Shown one piece after another: positions 46,074 to 57,661 of a stretch of DNA of 64,000 nt. Below the pieces are notes generated by a model that was not told the origin of the DNA, did no database searches, and saw only the letters and a list, made by a program, of their open reading frames with translations. A program made the position numbers and the translations under genes. Numbering within the stretch: position 1 is the first letter of the stretch; each line of letters opens with the position of its first letter. Source of the stretch: Manduca sexta (lineage: Eukaryota; Arthropoda; Insecta; Lepidoptera; Sphingidae); contig NC_051139.1 of assembly GCF_014839805.1 (NCBI RefSeq), positions 62,001 to 126,000 of the forward strand, read 5' to 3'.

Positions 46074-48378
46074 ATAACCGTTATAGAAACAAAAACTACT
46101 CGACGGATTTTAACGAAACTTGGTACAATTATTTGTCATACTCCTGTGCTGGTTATAGTATACTTTTCATCACGCTACAATTAATAGGAGCAGAGCAGTG
46201 AAGGGAAATGTTGGGAAAACGGGAGAAGTTACTCCATTTTTTAAGCTTCCGTCGCGTGTGCAACCTTAATGGTTAAAGCTACACAGAAATCATGAATGAC
46301 GGAAATGTTCTCCTTAAAATTATGTAAAAATATCCCACGACAGCATATGTCTATCTTTTATGGTTGACTCACAATAACACGTGTAACTCCCGATAGCTTA
46401 GCAGTTCGAAGCTTTCTCATTATATTTGTCTACTCTTACGTTTATAACACTCTCAGTCATCCCTAATTAAAAAGTTAACATTATTAAATATTCCATAAAA
46501 AGAATCATAGAAATCGGTATAGAAACACCAAAGTTATACATGAAATACGCTAATAATAAGCCATCACGCGTGAATACTGAATCATGCTATAAGCTTCCTT
46601 CGATTTCACCAGGATCCCATCATCAGACCCTGACAGGACAATCGGACCACCTGCATACCACCATACTTAAAAAAACATCCCGAAAAATTGAGCACCTCCT
46701 CCATTTTTGAAGTCCGAAATCCACGCGGGCGAAGCTGCGAGCGGAAGCTAGTTAGAAATATAGTTTCTTATACAGACACGGCAAAGTGAACTCATTGAAC
46801 CTGATGGGAAGCGGAGTGGGGTCCAGATATCAATTGACTATAAATGTTTACCCTCGCCAGTCGACACAGTAATGCCGGCCTGTTTGGAACTAGATAATTA
46901 CTGATTAATCTATCTGATAATCGTTAAATTTCAGTTAATTTATATAAAACCGTAAGGCACTAGTAACCTAAATTTTCCTCAAGAACTGTACTATTTTTTT
47001 TAGTAAAAGCCACACAAAAATAGCAGTAGTAAATGGTGAGAAAATCGATGACATACAGACAGACAGCTTTTGGAGATTTTGTTTTATAATATGTATAGAT
47101 TTAATATATTTTATTAAACACTAAATTTATTATGATATTGTGATAGGCTTTCTGATCTATTGGTAGATAAACAGCATTTCCCTACAGTTTTGCCAACCCT
47201 TTCAAGGATAAAGGCATGTTCTTAAAAAAATATGAATTCCTTACACTTTAATTTCTCACCGAAGGGCTTTTATTTTCCTTCATAATAATCTAAATGGCGA
47301 AATATTTTAAATTTAGCAGCAGCAATAAAGATAGATTATTTAAGATAAAAGAATAATTTAAAGCCAACGAGAGCCAACTAGATAAACCGTAATGAGCTAT
47401 GGAGGTGAAACGGGCTAGAATAAGAAATACGCAAATAATATTTCAAAGAAATTATTTGTTTAATACTGTATACACGTGTTTGATAATGGCGCTGCCTGTA
47501 TATAGAAGCCTTACTCTGAAAAGTCGGTTTCTCTCAATAAAACTGGAGTTTAAATCGGTTTAGGTATTTCAGTGATTCCGGACAGACTTATGAATAATTA
47601 AAACAAATTTGTTGTATTAATAAAACAGCTTTTATACATAAATAAATCCATTTATATTACTACTAGATTGTGCTCGCGGCTCCGCCCCGTGATTTTTATT
47701 CCGGAATAAAAGTCCCGCTTTATATTTTCTCGGGATAAAAAGTAGTAGTAGCACTCAGGGGTAACGTAGCTTGCTATTAGTGAAAAGATTTTCAAAATCG
47801 GTTTTGTTCCTAGTTCTTGAGATTGATGTTCAAAGACACAAACAAACTCATCAACTTTATATATTAGTATAGATAAATGATAACGTAGTAGTGATACCTT
47901 TTGCCAAACTTTTTCAAAGCAATCTTCAAATAATGTAACTTTACGAAATAGCAACACCATTATTTTTAACTTCCAGAGAGGTTCTGGTGATTCCGAGGGC
48001 ATGTTCGGCAACTACGAGCCTGCAGGTGCCGCCATCAAACAGATAGCCCACTACGGTCAGAACATCAAAGACAAGACCTTCCGGAGATGGAACTTTGGCC
48101 TCCTCAAGAACCTTAGGAAGTACGGGTCTTCATCCCCACCAAAATATAACTTAGGACTGATTACAGCTGATGTTACCATGCATTATACAGTAAGCGACAC
48201 CTTACTCGACCCAAGAGATGTTTTAGCTATGGCCGCTGATATGCCTAATTGTAAGGTAAGGAAGGTAGCCAGAGAAGACTTCCAGCACGAGGATTTCATC
48301 GCAGCCAAAGACTCTAAGGAATTAGTTAACGAATACGTCATTGAACAAATAAATGCAGTGTCTGGATTTGGTCGCTAG
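39593..48378 (+). CDS. Secreted acid (gastric/lysosomal-type) lipase, five exons
   Basis: Seen: exons 39593-39661, 40660-40864, 44476-44849, 45086-45226 and 47977-48378 join in frame through GT-AG introns into 396 residues ending in TAG. Residues 1-16 form a hydrophobic signal peptide with likely cleavage before Cys17. Residues 24-56 match the lipase-associated N-terminal region (VTTSDGYVLQVNRIP). H73-G-L-L is the oxyanion-side motif, and GHSQGG holds the nucleophile Ser165. Asp337 (SDTLLDP) and His367 (QHEDF) complete the triad, with the order and spacing of human gastric lipase. C244 and C254 sit where that family has a disulphide. Known: this alpha/beta-hydrolase family cleaves acyl esters of neutral lipids, either secreted into the gut or in lysosomes. 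Inferred: a secreted digestive or acid lipase; substrate not determinable. The length is normal and no residue is missing. I am sure of the family, less sure of the exact cap region at the exon 4/5 junction. Confidence 0.93.
39662..40659 (+). other. Lipase intron 1
   Basis: 998-base AT-rich intron with phase-0 GT-AG ends. It holds a 5' SINE A fragment (40035-40135). Nothing else is recognised. Confidence 0.85.
40035..40135 (+). mobile_element. SINE A, 5' fragment
   Basis: Matches the first 100 bases of the SINE at 28448 (GGCG-TAGCCTAGTAGTGGAACGG, then CACACCTCTGACTTTTCTAAA) and then diverges. Lies in lipase intron 1. Confidence 0.7.
40660..40864 (+). CDS. Lipase exon 2 (N-terminal lipase region)
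   Basis: Preceded by acceptor TTTCCCAG and followed by donor GTAGGT. Encodes residues 24-91 plus the first base of codon 92. Contains the DGYVLQVNRIP and FLMHGLL motifs of acid lipases; the family motif VLLG...NSL continues in exon 3 as AFNLADAG, which fixes the phase-1 junction. Confidence 0.92.
40879..41100 (-). mobile_element. SINE B copy, inverted, in lipase intron 2
   Basis: ACACACATCACGCTTTTATC, TTCCGTCCCATGATGTGATA, CTATCGCCATATGGGGCACA and AACCCGGACTTCGATCCCGA are complementary to SINE B from end to B box. It begins 15 bases after the exon 2 donor. Confidence 0.78.
42681..42753. repeat. Perfect 35-bp-arm hairpin
   Basis: Arms 42681-42715 and 42719-42753 are exact inverted copies around the 3-base loop ATT. 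Lies inside the hAT element. Confidence 0.88.
43314..43530 (-). mobile_element. TTAA-flanked element, internally deleted copy
   Basis: Starts TTAAGGTAGTAG and ends with the complement of TTAAGGTGGTAG. From 43351 to 43530 it matches the right arm of the foldback at 13962-14322, while the left arm is reduced to about 37 bases. It sits inside the hAT element. TTAA ends suggest a piggyBac-type non-autonomous element. Confidence 0.65.
44221..44330 (+). mobile_element. SINE B 3' half in lipase intron 2
   Basis: CTATCACATCATGGGACAGA, TTAGCGAAAAGTGGAAGCC, CACCTCTGCCCACTACTTCG and AGATAAAGGCGTGATGTGTG match the 3' half of SINE B. Confidence 0.7.
44476..44849 (+). CDS. Lipase exon 3 (nucleophile elbow)
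   Basis: Acceptor TTATTCAG, donor GTAAGT. Encodes residues 92-216, including DVWMGNARGN, the SWEEIGMIDVPEMIDY helix region and GHSQGG with catalytic Ser165. The phase-0 end joins directly to exon 4. An in-frame ATG just upstream of the acceptor (44463) lies in the intron and is not a start. Confidence 0.95.
45086..45226 (+). CDS. Lipase exon 4 (cap region)
   Basis: Acceptor TATTTTCAG, donor GTATGT. Encodes residues 217-263, which belong to the lid/cap segment. Contains the Cys244/Cys254 pair. The reading frame is phase 0 at both ends. Confidence 0.88.
45922..46751 (+). mobile_element. Long Helitron-like element, 830 bp
   Basis: TC start after A (TCTATACTTATAATAAATCTG) and end CGCGGGCGAAGCTGCG, GAGCGGAAGCTAG, then T. 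Contains a (TCTG)n run at 46044-46073. No protein frame. Lies in lipase intron 4. Confidence 0.65.
46044..46073 (+). repeat. (TCTG)n microsatellite
   Basis: About seven uninterrupted copies of TCTG inside the Helitron-like element of lipase intron 4; the related Helitrons have two to three copies at the matching position. Confidence 0.9.
47150..47222 (+). mobile_element. Worn SINE B 3' fragment
   Basis: GTGATAGGCTTTCTGATC and TTTCAAGGATAAAGGCATG resemble parts of SINE B with the middle lost. Lipase intron 4. Confidence 0.35.
47663..47873 (-). mobile_element. Helitron-like element, inverted
   Basis: On the minus strand it starts TCTATACTAATATATAAAG after A and ends near GCGGAGCCGCGAGCACAAT then CTAG before T. 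Same family as 6074 and 33156. Ends about 100 bases before lipase exon 5. Confidence 0.7.
47977..48378 (+). CDS. Lipase exon 5 (Asp and His of the triad)
   Basis: Acceptor TAACTTCCAG. Encodes residues 264-396 and the stop. Contains EPAGAAIKQIAHYGQ (typical of the family after the cap), catalytic Asp337 and His367. The first eight residues lie upstream of the internal ATG at 48001; continuity with exon 4 and the acceptor show that this ATG is not a start. Confidence 0.92.
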   Translation, partial: RGSGDSEGMFGNYEPAGAAIKQIAHYGQNIKDKTFRRWNFGLLKNLRKYGSSSPPKYNLGLITADVTMHYTVSDTLLDPRDVLAMAADMPNCKVRKVAREDFQHEDFIAAKDSKELVNEYVIEQINAVSGFGR

Positions 48379-48439
48379 TTCGAGAGATCTATTAAGCAAG
48401 GTTGATTTCGGGTTATCGCAAATAGTTTAATATTTTAAA

Positions 48440-48445
48440 AATAAA
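48440..48445 (+). terminator. Poly(A) signal of the lipase gene
   Basis: AATAAA lies 61 bases after the stop codon. A second AATAAA at 48588-48593 is a possible distal site. Confidence 0.5.
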
Positions 48446-49654
48446 CAGAAAACGTAAGCTGATAGCGATTTTTATGAAAACTAAGACCTATATTATATAA
48501 GAATTACGGTACGCGAAATTTCAAATCCAGCGGAATTTAAAATTAATTGCATATACTTATATACTACTATTAAAATTGGTAAATTATAATAAAATTGTTT
48601 TCGTCAAAAGCCGGTAGCGGGTAGATTATCGACTACTAGTTAGATAAGTTATATGATATTAAAGTCCTCAATAAGGGAGATACATAGAAATCATTGAATA
48701 AAATATGGTAACGGTGAAATATATTTTAGCATGAAAAGATATAGAGGTATAGAATTAAGGAAAACTTTATCAATGATCTATTTGCCCGGCAGCCATGGTG
48801 ATGTTCAATAAAAGTAATATTCAAATAAGCGAGAATTTTATTTCAATAACCTCATATCTTGAAGAGTTTATCAATTACAAAAGACAGGGCGATTGGTTGA
48901 GTACCATCACTTTTTCAAATTCTAACGCCAAATATAAAGCTCCGTGCAGCCTATCAGTTTGTTGCGACAGACGTTGCACAATATGGCGGCAACGAGATAA
49001 TATTTCTATTCAGATCATTATGAAGGCTGATAATTGCTTAAACAAAATCGTTTATCCAATCACGAGTGAAATGGACAGTTGCTAAAACTGATTATTATTT
49101 TTGTATCGCGTGTCGAGTACATAAAATTAACAGTATCTTGTTCTAATTTCTTGTCTAAAACAAACCTTCAAAACAAGTTCTTTAAACATTTAACACAATA
49201 CCTGAACACTCAAGAACCTCACAAAGGGTCCAAAGTAACACGTAATGTCATAACGAGCGCGAGTTCACAAGTATCATAAAAGGCAAGTGAAGACGTCGAC
49301 AATAACATTAAAATGCGGCCAAACAACACCCTAAAACATGTATTGTGTTGTGGTAAAGCTGTAATTTTCATTTATTCCATTATTTTGGGGAGGTTAGAAT
49401 GCTGAGTTGTTTTTGGATTCAAATTCCAGGTAAGGTTATGAAATTCACGTAAGCCCGCGGACGGGCTTTGTCTCCGACATGACGATGGTGTGCCTCCGGT
49501 AATATTATGGAAATTAGCTCAATAAGCTTAGTGTGGATATGCAGATCGTAATTGATAACTATTGGTAGTGCTGCTACTTTGCTTACTATCATACGAACGA
49601 CGCATCCGTCTCATTAAATAAACATAATTACATTTAAGGAGCCATTACACCTCT

Positions 49655-49995
49655 TAACCTTGGCCCGTTTCAATAAACAAGGAAACTTGGCAAACAAATT
49701 TTGAAAATGAAGGTCGCGCGTCATTGCCCACGGCCTATCATTAATTTCCCTGACAGGGGTCCATTAGTTGGCCGAGTGTCCGACTCGTCCGGATTCGTCC
49801 GGCCTGTCTGGTGATTTATTCGTCCAGCGTAGGCCTTTTGATACCCAACACTGCCAAGCAGGGCGCTCTTCAATTCAGCGCTGCGATGTCATTAGGGGCT
49901 TTGAAATGGAAGGCTGGCGCGAAACAAATCGATCGCGCCCATTTGCGGCTTCGGCCAGTGATTTGTGTGAATTTATTTCTAACCGTGTGCCTGGA
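49655..49995. other. GC-richer block, possible conserved noncoding DNA
   Basis: Distinct from the AT-rich flanks, with TCCGACTCGTCCGGATTCGT and CAAATCGATCGCGCCCATTT. Two overlapping plus-strand frames (about 77 and 104 codons) run through it, but neither looks like a known protein and neither has splice support. Confidence 0.35.
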
Positions 49996-50009
49996 ATTTG
50001 AGCCTAGTG

Positions 50010-53000
50010 ATGGAATTTCAAAAATGCAGATGCCACTGCTTTATTCTGATACTATTCAGGGCTTATTGCGTTTCGTTTTGAAAAGTATTTTTTTAAGAAT
50101 TTGGAATGGTAATGGCTTTGGTTAATTAGTGTGAACCCTTCCTTGAATAGCAAACCAATTTTTATACTTCTAAATTTCCAATAAGACTTAACTAGTTTCC
50201 TCTTAATACTCACCACATGAGATTTCTATTGCTGTGTAGTCAGGAATGTATAATAACCCTTGTCTATATTTATTTTATGCACAACTTGATACACTTTGCC
50301 GACCGGGCGGAATATAATGCCCTTGCTAATGAAAGGTAATAAATATTATTCACTGAATAATTTATATAACGCATTGTATTAATAAGCTTGATTGACGCAT
50401 GCATCAGGATCAACTAGATGTATAACTCTTATATATCATTAATCTGCAACTATCGGTAATATTCATAATAAAACACTGAAAAGGTCTATTTCATTGGAGG
50501 TTTAACATTAACTTTATCACAGACGTAGAAACTGTTTTGACTTATGACCCAAGTTTACAGCATATTCCTTCAACCATAGTGAATAAAATGAGCCATTATT
50601 TGAGCGTGTCATTAATGAACACCTACTACTACATTATTTCACAGCCCCACGAATCATATATTCATGATGTATATTAAACTCACCGGTAGTACCAGTAAAC
50701 AATATTTATGAGCATATCAAAAACGATCACGAGCTGGTATTCATCATGACCCAAATGTAATGCTGTTTTATGAGCCCGCAATTGCAGGTACAAAGACCCT
50801 AAACGAACCACTTATGAAGCAGAGAGGGAGTTAGCTAGCAGCTGGGGGGTAGAGAAACACGTTATTTTCACTCACTAAATATATTTAATGTTTCAAAATA
50901 CAAATTATAAAATATATAACATTCAAGAGACCTACCACATAGGTAGGTAGGTAATGTAAGTTTGCTTGGTTTTTAGGACTGTCTGGTTTTAGTAACTCTA
51001 GTAATACAAAAAACAAAGTGTGTACGTAAATATTGAGATGACGTGTTCTCATTTAACAAGAAATGGCCTGGACCTATTTTGCCACCGATTATTCTACAAC
51101 TATTATGATCCAAACAATGGTCAAAATATAGCACATTTCATGACTAATGGCTATTCAACGGGAGCGCAACGTATAATTTTCAATAGACCCCCATCATGAT
51201 ATCTTAGTACATCCCACTACGAGGAATAAGCGTGTTCATTCACCCTTAAATATTTTAGTTTTATTCCTTTTAAGTATAATAAACAACTTCAAGTATTTGC
51301 ATGTAAAATTGAGACATTTAAATTTCATAAATATAATTAGTTAGACTAAAAGTATAAAGACCTTGTTAATTAAATATGAGTTTTCATGTTTGCGTGTGCC
51401 AAGATTTAGCATAGCGATGAATTTCGTAGTACTGCAAATTAGTTTAGTTTATGTATTCAAGGGAATTTCAAATACTAATTAGTTCAGAAACAGATTTATT
51501 TATTAGCGTCAGGACTTAAACCTATAATAATATAAAAATAATTGAAGTTTTATATTATTTTTATTTTGAAAAGCAGTTTCTATCCGAGAAAAGCGGTGAT
51601 GAAACTGTAGAATAGAATATTGTAGCGCTCTCCAATATCAGTTTTTAAATGATACAATGAAAATAACAATATTCTCAACATTTTATTTGATTTACATCAC
51701 AGTTTTTTTTTGCTTTTTTTGTATTATTTTAAATCAGATTCGTGCCATTATATAATTGTATATTATGCAGTATATTATATCATAAATTTTGATGGAAAGT
51801 AGCAAGTTAAATACATAACCAAAGATTTTCACCCGTCATTATGTAGATGAGAACCTTATAGCTAAGAAATGGCTTTATTTGTTATAAAATTGAAAATTAA
51901 ACTTGAAACATAAGTTTAATAGGTGCATACCACATGGTTTGGTAAACCAATGGGCTTCTTAAGATAAATCCCACAACAAAAGGAACATAAGGCGTTTCAT
52001 GAATTCGGCTCACGCGAGAGATTTTACTACGCGGAACGGGCCTCATAACCCGGGGTCGGTAAAATATCTATAAAACTTGACACTTTATAAAAGAAGCCTC
52101 GTAACGACTCCTTACCTCAGAATTTCAACAACTTTTATGGGACATTTAGAATTTCGCTTTAAAACCGAGCATATTTACGAGACGAAACGCGTTCCAAAGG
52201 ACAATATTGTGTCAATTTTCGCTTTTTCAAATCCATATATCTTTTTCGTGGAACTAAACCGGGCTTGTTCAAATGGAAATTCCTGTTTGACGCGCTTTAC
52301 ATTCGTTTTAAGTTTTATTACGTGCGAGTAAAGTACCTTTTTGCACGGGTTAAGAGATAATGTCGGAAAAGAAAAAAATTGAAGAAGTCTCTTTGAGAAT
52401 AGATCTATTCACGCCGTTTAAAAGGAAATAATAAATTGTTTTTCTTTCGTTTGAATGTCGCGCACCTGAGTGCCAATACAGGTGTTAATAGCCTTAAAGT
52501 AGATTTAGTTCTTAAGTAATCCTTTCTCGAACGTGTTTCTGTAAATTTCACGATACATTTTCTTCTTCTAACAGAAGTTTAGAATATTCGCGACGTTCAC
52601 ATTTTACAAATACCCTAATCTTATTTACATTTAAGTTTATGTGAAAAGTTTAAATTAAAACACTAAACATAAAATACCTTAAATTATTTAAAAAACAAAA
52701 TTATGTATCATAAAATGAGTAAAAGATAACTCTTACTCAAGATTTCTTACGCAAATCACTTAAAATTAACATAACACAACCGCGGTTCTCTGTAATTTCA
52801 GCTGAAGGGGTAGACGGGGACGCATGTAGGCCAAAGCAAGCATATCACCATCTTAATATTTTAAATTAAAAATGTACATAGCATTCACTTGGCAATATTT
52901 GAGCGTTACACGTGACGTTGATTCCCGTAAATGTGGACAAGCCTTACCGGACAAAGGAAAATGGAAATACAGAGGGTTAGTTTGCATATAGGACACCATT

Positions 53001-53450
53001 GTTACATTTATTGGGCTTCATCTAATCTTTTAGTCAGCTCCAGTTACCCCCTTTGTAGGAATTTAATGCAAAACTGCAAGTATCGCTGATTCTTGTTTTA
53101 TGGGGTAAATATGAAAAATGATAATTTCATTATGGGGTAAAAATGAACTTTACTCTTTAGCGTTAAGTGTGGTTTTATTTTAACTTGTCAATTGTAGTTC
53201 TAGTTTAGAGGAAATATAATTTATTTCTCTTACCATGCACCAATAAAATTTTATTTACCTGAAAAATAACAAAACATTAATAAAAAATTTAATTATAGCA
53301 ACTTTTGTTGGTTCTTTAGAACTCTTAAACTAAGTAATCCGTAATCAAGCTATTCAACTTGAGAATCTACAGATATAGATTTACATTGGTCGCGGAACCA
53401 ATCATGAGCCAGTAATATTAAAGACGTAAGATGTTTTGCACAATCGATTT
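50010..53450. other. AT-rich DNA, no gene seen
   Basis: No supported coding frame, RNA gene or repeat family member. Confidence 0.5.
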
Positions 53451-53454
53451 AGTA

Positions 53455-53600
53455 CGACGCAGGCAGGCATGGTGGCAAGGCAGCAGGGTCACAGGGTGGT
53501 AGGGAGGCTCCCCGGACACCGCCGATGGACGGCCAACCGCAACTGATTGCACTCGCAACGCCTGCCGGACAACTCAGTCTGTCCTAATGACCTTAATGGA
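53455..53600. other. GC-rich island
   Basis: About 145 bases rich in G+C (CAGGGTGGTAGGGAGGCTCC, CCGCCGATGGACGGCCAACC) between AT-rich flanks. No open frame of note. Could be a regulatory element or an unrecognised exon. Confidence 0.4.
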
Positions 53601-54999
53601 ACCTCTTATGTTAAGGGTCATATTGTAGGTGAATTTATATTGAGAATATTTTTTCTAAATTTTGTTTACTTTAGTCTATTATGATTGCTCTAGATATCTA
53701 CGCTGAATTAATATTTAAGTATCTTTCATATTTTATTCACGTATTTTTCTGTATATTTTTATATGAAAGTTGAGTGTTACCCGCCTGATGGTAACATCAG
53801 TTGCAAAACAAAAGCTAAGTTAATAGATAAGCTTGCATGGTTGAGAAAATACATTAATGTATTTTACATAGTTAGCGATCTTCAAAGTATGAAAAAATAT
53901 TTCAGCTCCGTGAGCTAAGCTAAACTAACGCTTAGTTCGTGTTCGCAGCCTACATTACTGTCAATCCATGAACACATAACAGTGAATTTCAAAACACTCA
54001 ACACTGCACTGTTTTAATCTAGAATATTAGAAATTATACAGATGTAATTTAAATTAATCTACAAATTTACAGATAAACGATGTTAATACTATCAAGAATC
54101 CAAAAATACTTATCTTAACAAAATATTCAAGAAAATACAAAGTATTATGTTGAAGGAAAGGAAACGCTAGACGCAAATTCTAAATAAATCTTGAAGGAAA
54201 AGTTCAGAATCTTATCAAGCTATAAAGAAGAGATTGGTAGAATATTATTTTTCATGAAACAGAAATTGTATTATCCAATTACTAAAGAGATTTGAATTTT
54301 CGATTGCTGTTTTGGCATTTTATAAATCTTACAACAAAATTGTATGGGATAGATTTTTTTTCATTGGTGGGATATTTTTATATTTCCTTGCAGACGAAAC
54401 GGATATATATGTCTGTTCTTTGAGTGAATTCACAAAGATAGCGGCCATGATAATTTTATATAAAATATGAGGATTGTAAGACAAAATACTGTTTATTTGT
54501 ATAGTGTTACACCACTGCATTAGCTTATCCTGTAATCATTTGTTTCTAAATTCAATGAATTTGATAGTAATTTGATATTATCAATATATTATTAATCATA
54601 AATCATTTGCTTCTCTAAACAAAGAGGCGCTTATAAAATTTTGTAAGAGATTGCACCATACCAGAAATTGCGCTATTGCCAACTCCGTAATAATTATTTG
54701 ACTGAAGAAGAAACTGAACAAACAGTGGTCGGCTAAACCATTTAAAAACACAGATCAATAGTACATTAATAACATATTATGGAATAGAGAGAGATCTCAA
54801 TGCCACGTAATTACACTGTCAATTGTATCGAAGTATTGACAAAGCAAATGTCCTGAACAGATATATTTACCCAGCGAGACATAAAAAACTAAAATGTTCC
54901 CCGCAGTCCGGTGTGCAAATATCGTCTGTCCCGCCATTAGAGTGTTTTCCACAGCCATCGACACGGAGATTGCCGATTGAGCGGCAAATATATCCTTCG
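53601..54999. other. AT-rich DNA, no gene seen
   Basis: No supported feature. GCCTGATGGTAACATCAG at about 53785 resembles a common retroelement motif but is too short to call. Confidence 0.45.
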
Positions 55000-55140
55000 T
55001 TTTAATGTTATAAAGCTGAAGAGTTTATTTGAACTATAATCTCTGGAATTACCGCTCTGATGTCTAAATCTGTTTCTATGAAGCTTCTTTTGCAGGATGC
55101 CATTGACTTTTATATTCGGGAACGGACATTTATCCAGACG
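55000..55140 (+). mobile_element. 5' fragment of a Helitron-like element
   Basis: AATGTTATAAAGCTGAAGAG followed by TAATCTCTGGAATTACCG matches the 5' part of the copies at 6074 and 33156. The 3' end is missing or unrecognisable. Confidence 0.4.
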
Positions 55141-55807
55141 ACCCTGCGATCAATAAGTACTGTAAAATTACATTATGAATCATGACCGTCGCTGTCATGA
55201 GTGTCTTATCTGGCAATATTCGACTAGTTTACTAAAATTGACATTGTTAGCTATCCAGATTTTAACCATATGATTAACATTTCCTGTATCAAATGATCTT
55301 AATCTATTTGATCCCAAGAATAAACCATTCAAAAAAGTAATTTTTAAGTATATCAAAATTAACTTTGTTCTATTGATCCATCTTCACGATAGATTGATGA
55401 AAGTGACTGGGATCCTGTATTGATAACTCTCCGAATAAACGGACGCTATCACGTTCCGATCTGCACTGAGTCGGCGACAATGAACAACACATTCTCCCGG
55501 CACAACACACCCCGAGTGTCAACAGTCACTGCGGACACCACTGAGATAGACCCTCGTATTCTTTACTGGTGTAAAGAATTTAAAGTGCTCCCCGGGTCTC
55601 AGTAACTGGTCGGTCTAGCATTTATCGCGACCATTAAGCGGATAAACAGCTATTAGTCTGATATCGTGGTGATGAAGGAAGTCGAAGGTGGTTTGACATG
55701 AGCTTTTATTTTTTTATACAACACAGTGATTATTGAATGTGATTATAAGTAGGTTGGCTTCCAGATAGAGTATCGACTGACTAGAGACGATCATCCTTGA
55801 CCTAAAT

Positions 55808-55997
55808 CAGGGATGGCGAATCATAGGTACCCGTGCCAGTGGGGGCACGAGACAAAATAATTCAAACTATACCAAATAAAAAAATTGTTTGGATATAAAT
55901 AAGGTCGCTAAAACTGGCCCTGGATGACACGTAACTGGCACATAATATATATTTTTTAAATAATGGCCCGTTAATCAATAAAGGTTCACCACACCTG
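55808..55997. mobile_element. Degraded hAT-like MITE
   Basis: Ends resemble each other as imperfect inverted repeats (CAGGGATGGCGAA versus CAGGTGTGGTGAA, complement of the right end). The flanking octamers ACCTAAAT and GTCTACAT match at five of eight positions. Consistent with an old hAT insertion. Confidence 0.5.
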
Positions 55998-57002
55998 GTC
56001 TACATATTGATCTAGATTTAACTTGGTGTACTCCTTCGAAATCCATTCAGCGGTATTTGCGTTAACTTCCAATAAACTTTAAAATTTATAAAAATATAAA
56101 TTACAATAAGCTATTGTGTATGACTCCATAAACACAATTGCACAGAACAACGAACAACAGAGCGAGCGTAGTTAAAAAATAAATAATATTTTGATATCTG
56201 CAGCGTCTGTCACCTCGAAGCGGAAGGATGCACTCACAAGTGCGTCCGGCACGCTGGGACGGGAGGAATGGGACGTGCGTATACTGTAGGCTGTACTGGA
56301 AGTAGGCTGTATGAAGAGGAAATTAAATAAATGAGGTGCTAAAAGTTTTTACTAAATTTGCTGGTGAAATAACGCAATATAAATGTACATCTATACACTA
56401 TGTATGTATGTACCAGCATGTATGTACATAGGCCATGTTATAGTGTACATAAACATGTACATATACAGGTTGTATTGTTACATAGAATATCAAGCGAAGC
56501 TAAGTCTTTTATAAGAAAATTTTGCGTGAACAAATCCTTTATTTTTTGTTTGTGGAGAAAAAGAATTCCTAAGATAAAACGATTTTTTTCCTTGTCATAC
56601 AATTTTCTTATCAAAGTCGCAGTCTAAGCTATTCAAATGGCCGCACACGTAGTCGCAGCTAACTCAATTAATTGGTTTTGCGATAACCTCGAATCAACAT
56701 TTGATAATCACATCAAGCGCGGCGTCTGAATGCGATCATCATTCTGAGAACTGTTTTCCTACATTCATTGATTTTCCTTAATCTTTAATTATCAGCACTC
56801 TGTTGTTAATTAGGGGTCTATATGTGACTGATAGACCTGCCCTCAGCCTCATGTCGCGGTTTTATTGCACTGTCATTAATGACCCGCACTATCTAATCGG
56901 GTACAAATACATACGGTCTAACAAACCGCTTGCTTAGCAACAAAAATAAACAAATAATGTGCATCTGACTTCGTTTTCGCTGACATACCAACTACTTAAA
57001 AA

Positions 57003-57194
57003 CACTCTCACACCTTTTATCTAAAGTAGGTAGGCAGGGGTGCAGATCCACTTTTCCGCTTTGCATATCCCGCCCTATGTGATAGGGAACGAGGACGCCA
57101 CCAATCCAATATCACTTTGCCCAACCCGAGGATCAAACCCGACACCTCGGTGATGCAGTCGTACTCAACTACAACTATGCCACCGATGTAGTAC
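57003..57194 (-). mobile_element. SINE B copy, inverted
   Basis: ACACCTTTTATCTAAAGTAG, TATCCCGCCCTATGTGATAG, CTTTGCCCAACCCGAGGATC and TATGCCACCGATGTAGTAC are complementary to SINE B. The middle (between the CACATCATGGG region and the B box) is shortened. Confidence 0.7.
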
Positions 57195-57363
57195 TTACAG
57201 TTGTAATTACTTAAAGTAGTACAATGCAGTGTTATTTTAGAGCACTCGTATATAAGATGCACGGTAATGTTCTTATCTACTTTAATTCCGTGCAATCTGA
57301 AAAAACCGTTAGCAACCATTAATTCTAGACACTACAGATTAGTTTAAATGCGTCTTTAAACTA

Positions 57364-57620
57364 CGACTGCCTCGGTGAAATAGTTCTACCGCATACGCGG
57401 TACAGTAGCGCTCTGAGGCCCTGGGTTTGAATCCCGGGTCGGGCAATGATATTTAGGTTTTTTGCTCAGTATCAGCCTGAAGTCTAGAATTTGTGCCCGA
57501 TATGGCGATAGGCTCGCCCCCTATCACATCATGGGACGGAACACACTCGGCGAAAAGTCGTCGCCTAGTTTCACCTCAGCATATCCCTTCGAGGATAAAT
57601 GCGTGGTGTATTTGTTTGTT
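57364..57620 (+). mobile_element. SINE B copy, full length
   Basis: CGACTGCCTCGGTGAAATAG head, GGTTTGAATCCCGGGTCGGG B box, CGATATGGCGATAGGCTCGC, CACATCATGGGACGGAACAC, GGCGAAAAGTCGTCGCC, end CGAGGATAAATGCGTGGTG. The best-preserved copy here. Confidence 0.85.
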
Positions 57621-57661
57621 TTTAATGTCCTGAAACAAATGCGTAGCGACCATAAATAATC

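Larger units (their letters stand above)
45227..47976 (+). other. Lipase intron 4 with two Helitron-like elements
   Basis: 2.75-kb phase-0 intron. It holds an 830-base Helitron-like element (45922-46751), a degraded SINE B piece (47150-47222) and a short inverted Helitron (47663-47873) about 100 bases before exon 5. Confidence 0.8.

Noticed and set aside
47652..48011. 119-codon minus-strand ORF
   Set aside because: Runs through an inverted Helitron and the antisense of lipase exon 5.
49768..50125. Two overlapping ORFs in the GC-richer block
   Set aside because: Two frames are open together, as expected from low stop-codon density in GC-rich DNA; neither shows a domain. Kept only as a possible conserved noncoding block.
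57400..57450. tRNA gene suggested by GGTTTGAATCCC
   Set aside because: The B box belongs to the SINE B head; no cloverleaf with paired acceptor ends can be formed. The same applies to the B boxes at 21890, 28470, 32130, 41850 and 62410.
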